From Neorhizobium galegae bv. officinalis (lineage in GTDB: Bacteria > Pseudomonadota > Alphaproteobacteria > Rhizobiales > Rhizobiaceae), in NCBI GenBank assembly GCA_000985875.1, contig CCRI01000012.1, positions 186,001 through 250,000 of the forward strand: a stretch of DNA of 64,000 bases. Reading direction: 5' to 3'. The first letter of the stretch is position 1, and each line of letters starts with the position of its first letter. Positions 1 through 8,542 of the stretch are shown one piece after another. The notes beneath the pieces were generated by a model that did not search any database, was not told the DNA's origin, and saw nothing but the letters and a program-made list of their open reading frames with translations. Position numbers and translations under genes: made by a program.

Positions 1-314
1 CTCGAATAACCGCCGCGGTCGGCCTGTATGGCACCACCGATGATGGCACCGGCGCCGAAGGCGGCGAGCGGGAACCAGAACCCGTTGTGATAACGGTAGC
101 CCGACCGGCGGTCACGATAACCGCGGTGGCCGCGATACCAGCCATAACGGTCACGCCGGAAGTCGCGACGGTACTGGACATTGGTGATATCGCCGGCGGC
201 CGAAATGCCGGACGGCGGCGCTGGCATTTGGACAGCCTGCGCCGGGACGACACCGGCAAACATGGTGGCGACGGCAACTGCCGCTGCCGTCAAGCGCAAA
301 CGAAGAGCATTCAT
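1..314 (-). CDS. BA14K family secreted protein, 3' end cut by window edge
   Basis: About 104 codons are visible, starting at the ATG at 314. The N-terminus is a typical signal peptide ([27 protein letters not shown]) with an Ala-x-Ala cleavage site. It is followed by an Arg/Tyr/Gly-rich stretch ([20 protein letters not shown]) and a hydrophobic Gly/Ala segment ([15 protein letters not shown]). This layout matches the BA14K/lectin-like proteins of Brucella and rhizobia, which are envelope-associated and of unclear role. A second ATG lies 2 codons later. The stop codon lies outside the window, so the C-terminal BA14K motif itself cannot be checked. It runs in the same direction as the Rieske gene upstream, 98 bp away. 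Confidence 0.75.
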   Translation of the reverse strand, partial: MNALRLRLTAAAVAVATMFAGVVPAQAVQMPAPPSGISAAGDITNVQYRRDFRRDRYGWYRGHRGYRDRRSGYRYHNGFWFPLAAFGAGAIIGGAIQADRGGYS

Positions 315-412
315 CCTGGGCGTTTCCTCATTCTGATTTTCAATGAGAAAACAACGCCGGATGTGAGATTCCGTTCCTGGCAGAGCGCCCGGCACGGATC
401 ACGACTTGGCGA

Positions 413-1657
413 TCAGGCGACGATCGAAAGTTGCGCCTGGTCGCCCTGCAGCCGGTTGACCATGAAGTTCGAATACCATTCGACGAACTGCATGACGCCG
501 CCCTCGTGGAGCGCCGAATAGGGACCCGGCTCATAGGCGGGCGAGCGGATGCCGAACGCGTTTTCCTCGACGATCTGGCGGTCCTGATCATTGGTCATGT
601 TCCAGACATGGGTCAGTTCTTCGAGATTGTAATCGACGCCCTCGACCGCATCCTTGTGGACCAGCCATTTGGTGGTGACCGCCGTTTCCTCCGGCCCGAG
701 CGGAGTGACGCGGAACGAGATCGCATGGTCGCCGAGAATGTGGTTCCAGGTGCTGGGATAATGGAAGAGCAGCATGGTGCCGATCGAGTTGATCGTCACG
801 TCGTCGGAGAGTTTGCGCTGCACAGCGTTGCGGCCGCTCATCGTATAACTCTCGGCATCCTCGATCAGCGGCATGCGCGCGACGCGGAACTGGCCGGTCT
901 CGTCCATCCGGAACTCGCTCGGCAAACCCGCCTCCTCGCAACGCTGCCAATGGGCGGCGATGACCGGATCGTCCTTGGCGCCCTGGACACCGGTCGCGGT
1001 CGGCGATTCCGGATAGGTGCGGCAGAGTTCCGGGTGGTTGGCGGCACAATGGTAGCACTCGCGGTTGTTTTCCCAGACGAGCTTCCAGTTGCCCTTCTCG
1101 ATGATCGTCGACTGGTGGGCGACCTTGGCTTCCGACAGGCGGTGCGGGGCCATATAGGGTTCGATCGCTGCGCGAACGGGGGCGAAATCCGGTGCCTCGT
1201 TGGCAAGGCAGATGAAGATATAGCCGGCGACGCTCTCGCAATGGACCTTCTTCATGCTGAACTGGGTCTTGTCGAAATCCTGCCCCATCTGGCGGCCGAC
1301 CAGAAGCGAGCCGTCCAGCTCGTAGGTCCATTGATGGTAGGGACAGACAAGCCGGACCGCCGAACCATGTTCCTTGGTGCAGACGCGGCTGCCGCGATGG
1401 CGGCAGGTATTGTGCAGCGCCCGGATCTGGTTGTCGCGGCCGCGCACGACGACGATGGGATAATCGCCGATCTGCAGGGTGAAATAGGCTCCCGCCTTGG
1501 GCAGCTCGCAATCATGTCCGACGAACAGCCAGTCGCGATACCAGATCATTTCCAGATCGAGCTTGTAATAGGCGGGATCGGTGTAGAAGGGCTGTTCGAG
1601 GCTGAAGCCTTCGCGGCGGTTCTTGAGCTGCCGCAGGGCCTGATTGCGAATTTCCAT
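413..1657 (-). CDS. Rieske aromatic-ring-hydroxylating-type oxygenase alpha subunit, GbcA-like
   Basis: The 414-residue protein has an N-terminal Rieske [2Fe-2S] domain with ligands C85, H87, C105 and H108 (CxH...CPYH). A C-terminal catalytic domain carries the mononuclear iron motif ENNRECYHCAANH, giving His203 and His208, and a likely acidic third ligand near NDQD in the last quarter. Length and sequence resemble glycine betaine monooxygenase GbcA and stachydrine demethylase, which remove N-methyl groups with O2 and electrons from a partner reductase. No GbcB-like reductase gene is next to it. It starts at an ATG with AAGGA seven bases upstream. A cobalamin riboswitch lies in the leader, so expression probably rises when B12 is scarce. 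The exact substrate is inferred only from family resemblance. Confidence 0.85.
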   Translation of the reverse strand: MEIRNQALRQLKNRREGFSLEQPFYTDPAYYKLDLEMIWYRDWLFVGHDCELPKAGAYFTLQIGDYPIVVVRGRDNQIRALHNTCRHRGSRVCTKEHGSAVRLVCPYHQWTYELDGSLLVGRQMGQDFDKTQFSMKKVHCESVAGYIFICLANEAPDFAPVRAAIEPYMAPHRLSEAKVAHQSTIIEKGNWKLVWENNRECYHCAANHPELCRTYPESPTATGVQGAKDDPVIAAHWQRCEEAGLPSEFRMDETGQFRVARMPLIEDAESYTMSGRNAVQRKLSDDVTINSIGTMLLFHYPSTWNHILGDHAISFRVTPLGPEETAVTTKWLVHKDAVEGVDYNLEELTHVWNMTNDQDRQIVEENAFGIRSPAYEPGPYSALHEGGVMQFVEWYSNFMVNRLQGDQAQLSIVA

Positions 1658-1764
1658 ATTATCTTCCTTGTCAATGTGGACAGCGGAAGGACATGGAAAT
1701 GCCGGTCGGCCTCAAGGCCTACCCAACACCCTGTCCCGAACGCCCGCCGCGTCCGGTCGTCATT

Positions 1765-1970
1765 TTTGATCCCGAGGCTGGTTTCCGGGCTCAGGAGCTT
1801 GTCCCTTGGGGGACCGGCTCGGCGCCTTCCCGGGCGGCCGTTACGGCTCTTTCCCAGTGGCTCATGCCGTGCCTTGTTGCTCCACCACCGTTGCGGGGGC
1901 AGCGCCGGATTAGGGTTTCTAAAGACCCCTGCCGGCTTCCCAATTCTCCGCCTTCCCTAGTCAGGCGACA
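1765..1970 (-). promoter_or_regulatory. Cobalamin riboswitch in the leader of the Rieske oxygenase gene
   Basis: Read on the minus strand, the block contains the conserved cobalamin-aptamer pieces in order: GGGAAGCCGG near 1945, AATCCGGCGCTGCCCCCGCAAC near 1910-1885, GAGCCACTG near 1863-1855, GGGAAGGCG near 1833, and AGCCCGGAAACCAGCC near 1790-1776. A GC-rich 8-bp stem (1736-1743 with 1749-1756) follows, but it has no U run. A CUUCC in the leader could pair with the GGAAG of the ribosome site, so control is more likely translational than by termination. The downstream gene on this strand is the Rieske oxygenase at 1657. Boundaries are approximate. Confidence 0.92.
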
Positions 1971-2155
1971 CCTCAAGATCGAGGCGGATATAATCATCGA
2001 GCGAGCGTGTCGCATAGGCGACATTGCGACATCGGCAACCGCGTTGGCGACAGCGGCGAAACGGCCCAGAATGCAACACTCCAGCCCCGCGAAAGCGAAA
2101 CCAGTCATTAAGGGATAAGCCATAAAATCCCGGCTCGAATGGGAGCGATGCCACC

Positions 2156-2770
2156 GTGCAGGCCAAGGGAAAGATTCGTTATTACAAAGCTCCTCCGCCA
2201 ACGCCTCCGGCGCCGGTGGTGATGAAGACTGCTGCCCATTCCGAATTCCTCCGGACGGGGCGCATCGCCCGCTACAATCCGGTCTGGCTGCCGGAAGAGC
2301 GCCGCTATCTCACCCATGAAGAGGTCGCCGAGCGCACCGGCAAAAGGCTCGAGGCAGCCGGGGAAACGAGCCACAACCGGATCAACTCCTTCCATCGCTC
2401 GATCCAGTTTCCGAAGATCATCTTTCACCACACGCTCGATGAGCGGCCGCATCTCGGCTATTGCCATGTCACCGCGGCAAGAACGTTTCTTCCACGCGGC
2501 ATCCCTGTGAGCTGGTCGTTCTATATCGCCAACTTCTTCTCCAAGATCGGCGAGGAAGAAACGTTCTTCGAGCATATCAGCCCGGCCTATTCCCGCATGT
2601 ACTTTGCCGTTGCGGTCGAACGCGAGGCCGATCAGCCGCTGAAGATCAACCGCACGATCCGCAAGAACGGCCTCCTGTTCCAGACCAACGATCCGATGGA
2701 AGCGGTCAAGAACGTCCTGATGCTCGGCACTTCCAACGAAATGCTCCGCGAGATCATCAAAAAGCTTTGA
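2156..2770 (+). CDS. Conserved hypothetical rhizobial protein
   Basis: The protein has 204 residues and starts with GTG, with GGGAG ten bases upstream; the first in-frame ATG is codon 23. It has no signal peptide or membrane segment. The N-terminus is proline-rich (PPPTPPAP), and the rest is a mixed alpha/beta-looking soluble domain with many Arg, His and aromatic residues, e.g. RPHLGYCHV and FFSKIGEEETFFEH. Codon use matches the surroundings, so it is very likely a real gene. I do not recognise a functional family; it may belong to a DUF restricted to Rhizobiales. The gene lies 34 bp before tsaC and may be co-transcribed with it. Confidence 0.75.
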   Translation: MQAKGKIRYYKAPPPTPPAPVVMKTAAHSEFLRTGRIARYNPVWLPEERRYLTHEEVAERTGKRLEAAGETSHNRINSFHRSIQFPKIIFHHTLDERPHLGYCHVTAARTFLPRGIPVSWSFYIANFFSKIGEEETFFEHISPAYSRMYFAVAVEREADQPLKINRTIRKNGLLFQTNDPMEAVKNVLMLGTSNEMLREIIKKL

Positions 2771-2803
2771 ACACGCCCGGGTCCGCGTTATTGACGGGCG
2801 GAT

Positions 2804-3781
2804 ATGACGGCTCAAATCATCGACATCACCGGGGATCACGACGGCGCGCTTGCCCAAGCCTGCGCCGTCCTTGCGGAAGGTCTTCCCGTGGCGATCCCGA
2901 CCGAGACGGTCTACGGACTTGCGGCGGATGCCACCAATCCCACCGCCATCACCCGCATCTATGAGACCAAGGGCCGGCCGCGCTTCAACCCGCTGATCTG
3001 CCACATGTCGGATCTCGAGATGGCCGAGCGCTATGCCGACTTCGATCCCATCTCGCGAAAGCTTGCTAGAGCCTTCTGGCCGGGTCCGCTGACCCTGATC
3101 CTTCCCCTGAAGCCCGAAAGCGGCATTCATGCGCTGGCGACGGCCGGGCTCGATACGGTCGGCATCCGGCTTCCCAAGGGCTTCGCTTCGGAACTCATCC
3201 GTGCCTTCGGCAAGCCGCTCGCGGCCCCCAGCGCCAATACGTCCGGCAAGGTGAGCCCGACCAGCGCGCGCCACGTGGCCGACGACCTGGGCGACAAGCT
3301 GGCATTGATCATCGACGGCGGCGCGGCTCCTGTCGGTGTCGAATCGACCATCGTTCGCGTCGAGAACGGAGTGATCCGGCTGCTGAGACCGGGCGGGGTA
3401 GCCGCAGAGGATATCGAGAAGGCAACCGGCCTTGCCGTGATCCGGCCGGAGGGACCGGCGGCGATCATCGAGGCTCCCGGCATGCTGGCCTCTCATTATG
3501 CGCCGGGAGCAGCGGTGAGGCTCAATGCCGACCATGTCGAGACCGGCGAGGCGTTGATCCGGCTCGGTTCCGCTCCGGTAAAGGGAATGGAGCTCGCCGC
3601 AGCGGTTTTTGACCTCAGCCCGTCCGGCGACCTTGCGCAGGCGGCGGCAAACCTGTTCGATTACCTGAAACGCGCCGACGCCACCGGCGCCGCCAGCATC
3701 GCCGTCACGCCCATTCCCGACCATGGGCTCGGCGAGGCGATCAATGACCGGCTGGCGAGGGCGGCCGCCCCGCGGGAATAG
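2804..3781 (+). CDS. L-threonylcarbamoyladenylate synthase (TsaC/Sua5)
   Basis: The enzyme makes threonylcarbamoyl-AMP from threonine, bicarbonate and ATP, the first step of t6A37 modification of ANN-decoding tRNAs. The YrdC domain covers about residues 10-200, with TETVYGL at 33-39 and the RNA/ATP-binding KGRPRFNPLICH at 56-67. SANTSGKVSPTSA is also present. After a linker, the C-terminal Sua5 domain is recognisable by GMLASHYAPG near residue 226. At 325 residues it is the long Sua5 form, not the short TsaC form. The ATG is preceded by a GGCGG-type site. The FAD dehydrogenase starts 27 bp downstream on the same strand. Confidence 0.93.
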   Translation: MTAQIIDITGDHDGALAQACAVLAEGLPVAIPTETVYGLAADATNPTAITRIYETKGRPRFNPLICHMSDLEMAERYADFDPISRKLARAFWPGPLTLILPLKPESGIHALATAGLDTVGIRLPKGFASELIRAFGKPLAAPSANTSGKVSPTSARHVADDLGDKLALIIDGGAAPVGVESTIVRVENGVIRLLRPGGVAAEDIEKATGLAVIRPEGPAAIIEAPGMLASHYAPGAAVRLNADHVETGEALIRLGSAPVKGMELAAAVFDLSPSGDLAQAAANLFDYLKRADATGAASIAVTPIPDHGLGEAINDRLARAAAPRE

Positions 3782-3807
3782 CCGGGGCAAAAGACGAGGA
3801 GACGCTG

Positions 3808-5253
3808 ATGGACATTCCAGGGCCGAAACCAGAACTTCTCGACCGCTTCGCGGCGATCGTCGGCGAGAACCACGTCCTGCGCGACGCGAACGATCTTGCA
3901 CCGCATCTGGTCGAGGGCCGCGGGCTCTACAAAGGTTCTTCGCCTATGCTCCTGAAGCCGGGCTCGGTCGAGGAAGTCTCCGCGATCCTGAAGCTTGCAA
4001 GCGAGACCGGCACGCCGATCGTGCCGCAGACCGGCAATACCGGCCTCGTTGGGGGACAGACCCCGCGCACCGGCGGCAGCGACCTGATCGTGTCGCTCGA
4101 ACGGATGAACCGCATCCGGGACGTCGATCCGGTCGCAAACGTGCTGGTCGCCGATGCCGGCGCGATCCTTGCCGACGTCCAGAAGGCGGCGGAAGCCGTC
4201 GACCGGCTGTTTCCGCTGTCGCTCGGCTCGGAAGGGTCCTGTCGCATCGGCGGCAACCTTTCCACCAATGCCGGCGGCACCGCCGTGCTCGCCTATGGCA
4301 ATACCCGTCAGCTCTGCCTCGGGCTCGAAGTGGTGCTGCCGACAGGCGAGATCTGGAATGGCCTGCGCCAGCTCAAGAAGGACAATACCGGCTACGACCT
4401 GCGCGACCTGTTCATCGGCGCGGAAGGTACGCTCGGGATCATTACCGGTGCGGTGCTGAAACTTTTCCCCCAGCCGGTCGGGCACCAGGTGGCACTTGCA
4501 GGCATCAATTCGCCTGAGGATGCGCTGAAACTCTTCGAGCGGGCCTCGAACCTCTGCGGCACGGCGCTCACCGGTTTCGAGCTGATGCCGCGCATCGGCA
4601 TCGAGTTCGTGACCCGGCATATAGACGGCGTGCGCGATCCGCTCTCCGAGCCGCATCCGTGGTACGCGCTGATCGACATCTCGACTTCGGATTCTGCCGA
4701 GACCGCCAGTTCCATGGTGCAGTCGCTGCTCGAACAGGGTTTCGAGGCGGGCCTGATCCGCGACGCCGTGATCGCCTCCTCTGTCGCCCAGCAGAAGGCA
4801 CTCTGGCACATGCGCGAAAGCATGTCCGACGCCCAGAAGCCGGAAGGAGGGTCGATCAAGCACGACGTGTCGGTGCCCGTCTCGAAAATCCCGAGCTTCA
4901 TGGCAGAATCCGAGCAGGCGGTGCTGGCGGCCATGCCGGGCGCCCGGGTCTGCGCCTTCGGCCATCTCGGCGACGGCAACATCCACTACAATATCTCGCA
5001 GCCGATCAGCGCCGACATGGCCGCCGACAAGGCGGCCTTCATCGGCCGCTGGCGGGAAATCAACGCGATCGTCCACGGCATCGTGTTCGCCGCCGGCGGG
5101 TCGATTTCGGCCGAACACGGCATCGGCCAGTTGAAGCGCGACGAGCTTGCCCATATCCGCTCGCCGATCGAGATGGACCTGATGCGGCGCATCAAACAGG
5201 CGTTCGATCCGGCGGGCATCATGAACCCCGGCAAGGTAGTGGCCATTCCATGA
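3808..5253 (+). CDS. FAD-linked 2-hydroxyacid dehydrogenase (D-2-hydroxyglutarate/D-lactate dehydrogenase type)
   Basis: The protein has 481 residues. An FAD-binding type 4 (PCMH) domain spans roughly residues 35-220, with PQTGNTGLVGGQTPRTGG and GGNLSTNAGGT. The C-terminal FAD-oxidase domain contains FGHLGDGNIHYN and SAEHGIGQLKRDEL, which carry the metal- and substrate-binding residues of the GlcD/D2HGDH family. Members oxidise D-2-hydroxyglutarate, D-lactate or glycolate and pass electrons to a flavoprotein or quinone. The sequence does not settle the substrate. SAxHGIGxxK and single-polypeptide architecture favour D-2-hydroxyglutarate dehydrogenase over GlcD with separate GlcE/F. GAGGAG lies seven bases before the ATG. 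Its stop overlaps the start of the next gene. Confidence 0.9.
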   Translation: MDIPGPKPELLDRFAAIVGENHVLRDANDLAPHLVEGRGLYKGSSPMLLKPGSVEEVSAILKLASETGTPIVPQTGNTGLVGGQTPRTGGSDLIVSLERMNRIRDVDPVANVLVADAGAILADVQKAAEAVDRLFPLSLGSEGSCRIGGNLSTNAGGTAVLAYGNTRQLCLGLEVVLPTGEIWNGLRQLKKDNTGYDLRDLFIGAEGTLGIITGAVLKLFPQPVGHQVALAGINSPEDALKLFERASNLCGTALTGFELMPRIGIEFVTRHIDGVRDPLSEPHPWYALIDISTSDSAETASSMVQSLLEQGFEAGLIRDAVIASSVAQQKALWHMRESMSDAQKPEGGSIKHDVSVPVSKIPSFMAESEQAVLAAMPGARVCAFGHLGDGNIHYNISQPISADMAADKAAFIGRWREINAIVHGIVFAAGGSISAEHGIGQLKRDELAHIRSPIEMDLMRRIKQAFDPAGIMNPGKVVAIP

Positions 5254-5630
5254 GCCAGCCGTCGAAGACCACGATCCGGATCGACCTCGACAACGGCGTG
5301 CGGCTGGGTCCGGGCAAGGCGCAGCTTCTGGAACTCATCGCCGAGCATGGCTCGATCCGGGCGGCAGGCGCCTCGATCGGCATGTCCTACCGGCGGGCAT
5401 GGCTGCTTGGCGACGAAATCAACCGGATGTTCAAGGAGCCGTCGATCTTTACCCGCCATGGCGGGAAAAGCGGCGGGGGGGCGGGCCTGACCGAATTCGG
5501 CCAGGAACTGTTGTCCCGCTACCGGAGGATGGAAAAGGCGAGCCGAGAGGCGATGCGGGCAGATCTCGACTGGCTCGAATCGAACGCCGATCCGCGCTTT
5601 GAAACGGCCGACAAGAGCGACGACGCCTGA
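5250..5630 (+). CDS. ModE-like winged helix-turn-helix regulator, DNA-binding domain only
   Basis: The 126-residue protein starts at the ATG that overlaps the dehydrogenase stop (ATGA at 5250-5253), so the two are translationally coupled. The N-terminal helix-turn-helix contains LLELIAEHGSIRAAGASIG and SYRRAW, followed by a glycine loop (GGKSGGGAGL) and TEFGQELLSRYRRME. This is the N-terminal ModE layout. The molybdate-binding Mop/TOBE domains of full-length ModE are absent. Such short forms are annotated as LysR-type or ModE-like molybdenum regulators. Coupling to the dehydrogenase suggests local control, but no ligand domain is present to say what it senses. Confidence 0.85.
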   Translation: MSQPSKTTIRIDLDNGVRLGPGKAQLLELIAEHGSIRAAGASIGMSYRRAWLLGDEINRMFKEPSIFTRHGGKSGGGAGLTEFGQELLSRYRRMEKASREAMRADLDWLESNADPRFETADKSDDA

Positions 5631-5646
5631 GGAGACCGGTTCGCTC

Positions 5647-8238
5647 TCAGCTCATCCTGATCTGGGACAATGCCCACAGGGTATCCGAGCTGATGCCGGC
5701 CGAACCGCCGCCGCCGCTCATGATGCTGACCGCCGATGGCGTGTTCACGCTGTTCTCCAGATCGTACATGATCGTGAAGCGCTGCACCAGTTTCCTCACC
5801 TTTTCCGGATCGGCAAGGTCTTCGAGATCGAGCTTGCTCTCTACTATCTTGGCCTGCCGGTCGACATCCATATTGCCGATTTCGGCGGGCAGGCTGTAGG
5901 TGACGCGGAAGAACTCCATCAGCGCCTCGTCGCCGAGGATCACGTAAGGATCGGTGATGCTGTCGGACATGCGCTCGAAATACAGCGCGAGGCGGACGCC
6001 CGGATTTTCCTCGCCCTGCTGGGTTTCGAGCATCTGGCGGACGTAAAGGTCCTGGGTCGCCACGACCTCGCCGCCGTTCTGGGCCTCGCCTGCCGAGCTG
6101 CGGTCGATCTCGCCCTTGGAATCGAAATTGAATGTTCCGACGATCTGCGCAAACCGCTTGTCCGTCTGGGTATTCACGAAGCTCTCGGGATCGGCGGGAT
6201 CCGAGTTGAAGGCCTGCTTCAGGAAGTCATCGGTGACCGTCGAAGGGTCTATCCCCTTGGAGATCAGCAGGATGTCCAGCGTCTTGCGGTCGGCGAGCAG
6301 CTCGTCGCGGCTGCCGATACGCTGCATCGCGTCAGTATAATATTTCGCCTCGGTCTGGGCTTTCGCCCTGGCCGCCTTGAGTTCGTCGCCTTCCATGAAC
6401 CGGCTTTGGCGCAGGATATAGTCCTTGGCGACATTGGTGATCGTGGCATTTGACTGGAGCAGCACCTGCCGCGTGACGCCCCCTTTTGTGTCGAAGTTGA
6501 AGAACTTGGCAAGCGAGACGAAGCGCTCATCGTTCAGCTTGTAGATATAGCTGTTCGGATCGGAAAGGTCGCTTTTCAGGGCATTTTTGATCGTCAGTTT
6601 CGAAACGGTCGCCGGGTCTAGCCCGACCGCTTCCAGCGCGAAAACCAAGGAGTCTTCGGCATCCTTGCTCAGGAAATCGTCGAGCGTCTTCACGGCCGTC
6701 AGGTCGAGCTTGTAGAACTTGATGGCCTTCTCGAGATCCGCTTCCTGCTTGTCGTCCCAGCGGCTCATATAGTTGCTGCGGGTGGAGCTGGTCTGCAATT
6801 CGTCCTGGGCCTGGCCGGCGGCGACGGTACCGTCCGTATTGAAATTGAAGGCCTTCGCCAGCTCCAGATATTCCGGATTGGTATCCCCAAAGCGGTTCGC
6901 ATAGCTGTCCGGATCGGAGAGGTCGCTCGTCAGGATCTGTTCGATCGTCGATTTCACGACCGTGGCCTTGTCGAGATTGAAGGCGACCCTGATATATTTG
7001 AGAAGTCGCGGGTCGTCTATGAAGTCGCTGACATTGTCCGCCGTCTTGAGCTCCTGCTCGAAGAGCTCCTGATTGAACATCGCCTCGGCATGCGTGATAC
7101 GGGTCTGCTTGTTGAAGAAGCCGCCGACAATCTCAAGCAGCTTTTCGGGAGTGACCGCGCCGCCTGCCGGCACCGAGCCGTCCGCATTGAACTTGAAATC
7201 CTCGGCAAGCGATTTCATCAAGCCGAGATAGGGCGCATCGGACGCCCCGGCGGCGATGAGTTTTGCAAGCTCAGCGCGCCGCTCGGCCGTCTGGGCGAGC
7301 GGCACCAGCCGCCCATCCAGCTCGGTGTAGCGTGTCTGCGATGTGGCGAGGGTGGTCTGGTCCCTCTGGATCGCCTCCACCGTTTTTGTCAACTCCACCT
7401 GCATGGCGTCGATCTGGGACTGGATTGCCGCGGGATCGCTGCTGCCGGGCAATTCAGCCTGCTTGGCGGCGATCTGGGTTTCGAGATCGGTCTTCTTCTG
7501 CTGGCCAAGCGTGATCGAGTCCTGCAGAGCAGGAATGCCTGTACTGAGGCTCAGCCGCTCGGCAAGCTCACTGTCCTCGGTTTTCACCGCATTATACTGG
7601 TTGAGGGTATTGCCGTAGGCGGTATTGTAGAAGCTCGTCGGGTCGGCCGGATCGCTCACCAGCACGCCGCGGATCGCATTGTAATTGTAGTATTTCGTAT
7701 CGATGCCATAGGCAGTGAACAGATAGTCGCGAAGCCTGGGATTGGCCAGCAGCTGATCGACATTGGTGATATGGCCGGCCTCGCCCAGCATCACCTTGAA
7801 ATAGCGGGTGTCGGCCTCGAGCGTATCGTTCTGGGCGGCGATCGTCTGGTCATAGGTATCGAAGAGTTCCTCCATCTGCCCATTGGACTGGGCGGCGGCC
7901 CCTTCTCCGTTGGAAACGCCGAAATTGAAGGCTGCTGCGATATTCTGATATCGATCGTCAGTCAGGCGGTTCGCGAAGCTGTTGTCGTCGCTGAGATCGC
8001 TTTCCAGCACCTGCTTCATGAACGCCTTGGCGTAGATCATGTCGTCCAGGCCGTGGGCCTGCATCGCATAGGAATAGAGACGATAGTTGTCGAGGAACTC
8101 ATCGACCGTTTTTATCTTGCCGATATTTTCCTGGTAGTACTTCGCGTCATTGACGACCATCGTCTGCCCAGCGATCGTCTTCAGGCTTTTCTGCATGTCG
8201 CGATTGACAAGATCGAAGGTGAGATAGGTCGATACCAC
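5647..8238 (-). CDS. Large multi-repeat DUF1217 protein
   Basis: The likely start is the GTG at 8238, giving MVSTYLTFDL as in other rhizobial DUF1217 proteins; a 12-codon upstream extension to 8274 is possible. The 863 residues hold six copies of a roughly 80-100 residue unit, each with a pattern like IKTVDEFLDNYRL..YAM, then a (D)LSDP(N)SY/FANR stretch, then AFNFD. A Gln/Ala/Glu-rich coiled-coil segment of about 100 residues separates repeats 2 and 3. Family members occur near flagellar genes in rhizobia and are thought to be flagellum-associated, but the role is not established. Here it stands alone with no flagellar genes nearby, convergent with the ModE-like gene (16 bp apart). Confidence 0.88.
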   Translation of the reverse strand: MVSTYLTFDLVNRDMQKSLKTIAGQTMVVNDAKYYQENIGKIKTVDEFLDNYRLYSYAMQAHGLDDMIYAKAFMKQVLESDLSDDNSFANRLTDDRYQNIAAAFNFGVSNGEGAAAQSNGQMEELFDTYDQTIAAQNDTLEADTRYFKVMLGEAGHITNVDQLLANPRLRDYLFTAYGIDTKYYNYNAIRGVLVSDPADPTSFYNTAYGNTLNQYNAVKTEDSELAERLSLSTGIPALQDSITLGQQKKTDLETQIAAKQAELPGSSDPAAIQSQIDAMQVELTKTVEAIQRDQTTLATSQTRYTELDGRLVPLAQTAERRAELAKLIAAGASDAPYLGLMKSLAEDFKFNADGSVPAGGAVTPEKLLEIVGGFFNKQTRITHAEAMFNQELFEQELKTADNVSDFIDDPRLLKYIRVAFNLDKATVVKSTIEQILTSDLSDPDSYANRFGDTNPEYLELAKAFNFNTDGTVAAGQAQDELQTSSTRSNYMSRWDDKQEADLEKAIKFYKLDLTAVKTLDDFLSKDAEDSLVFALEAVGLDPATVSKLTIKNALKSDLSDPNSYIYKLNDERFVSLAKFFNFDTKGGVTRQVLLQSNATITNVAKDYILRQSRFMEGDELKAARAKAQTEAKYYTDAMQRIGSRDELLADRKTLDILLISKGIDPSTVTDDFLKQAFNSDPADPESFVNTQTDKRFAQIVGTFNFDSKGEIDRSSAGEAQNGGEVVATQDLYVRQMLETQQGEENPGVRLALYFERMSDSITDPYVILGDEALMEFFRVTYSLPAEIGNMDVDRQAKIVESKLDLEDLADPEKVRKLVQRFTIMYDLENSVNTPSAVSIMSGGGGSAGISSDTLWALSQIRMS

Positions 8239-8542
8239 GGAAAGGCCCCACGAGTCGGAATGATGCTGTCGCAATCATTGCGAACTAGCCTTGCCCGGGG
8301 CTTTTCTAGGCGTTCCGGCGCCATGCCGTGGTTGTCCCAGGCCCGCACAGGAATGCCGCGATTCACCTTCCGGAAACCCAAAAGCGTGCCCTTTCGCTAA
8401 CCATCCAGGCAGGCAAGGCTTCTTTAACCGCTATTTTTAAGCAGTCTCGAACATGGCCCGCCCTATGCTTTGGCTATCAGAGGACAAAAGTCCCGCAGAG
8501 AAACCGGCAACGGCTCTCAGGTAAAACAAGGGTAGCATATCG

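Noticed and set aside
1736-1756. Hairpin after the riboswitch as a terminator
   Set aside because: No T run follows it on the minus strand, so a terminator call is not justified.
431-1960. 509-codon open frame on the plus strand over the Rieske gene
   Set aside because: It is an antisense shadow; the protein is low-complexity and has no domain, while the opposite frame has Rieske motifs.
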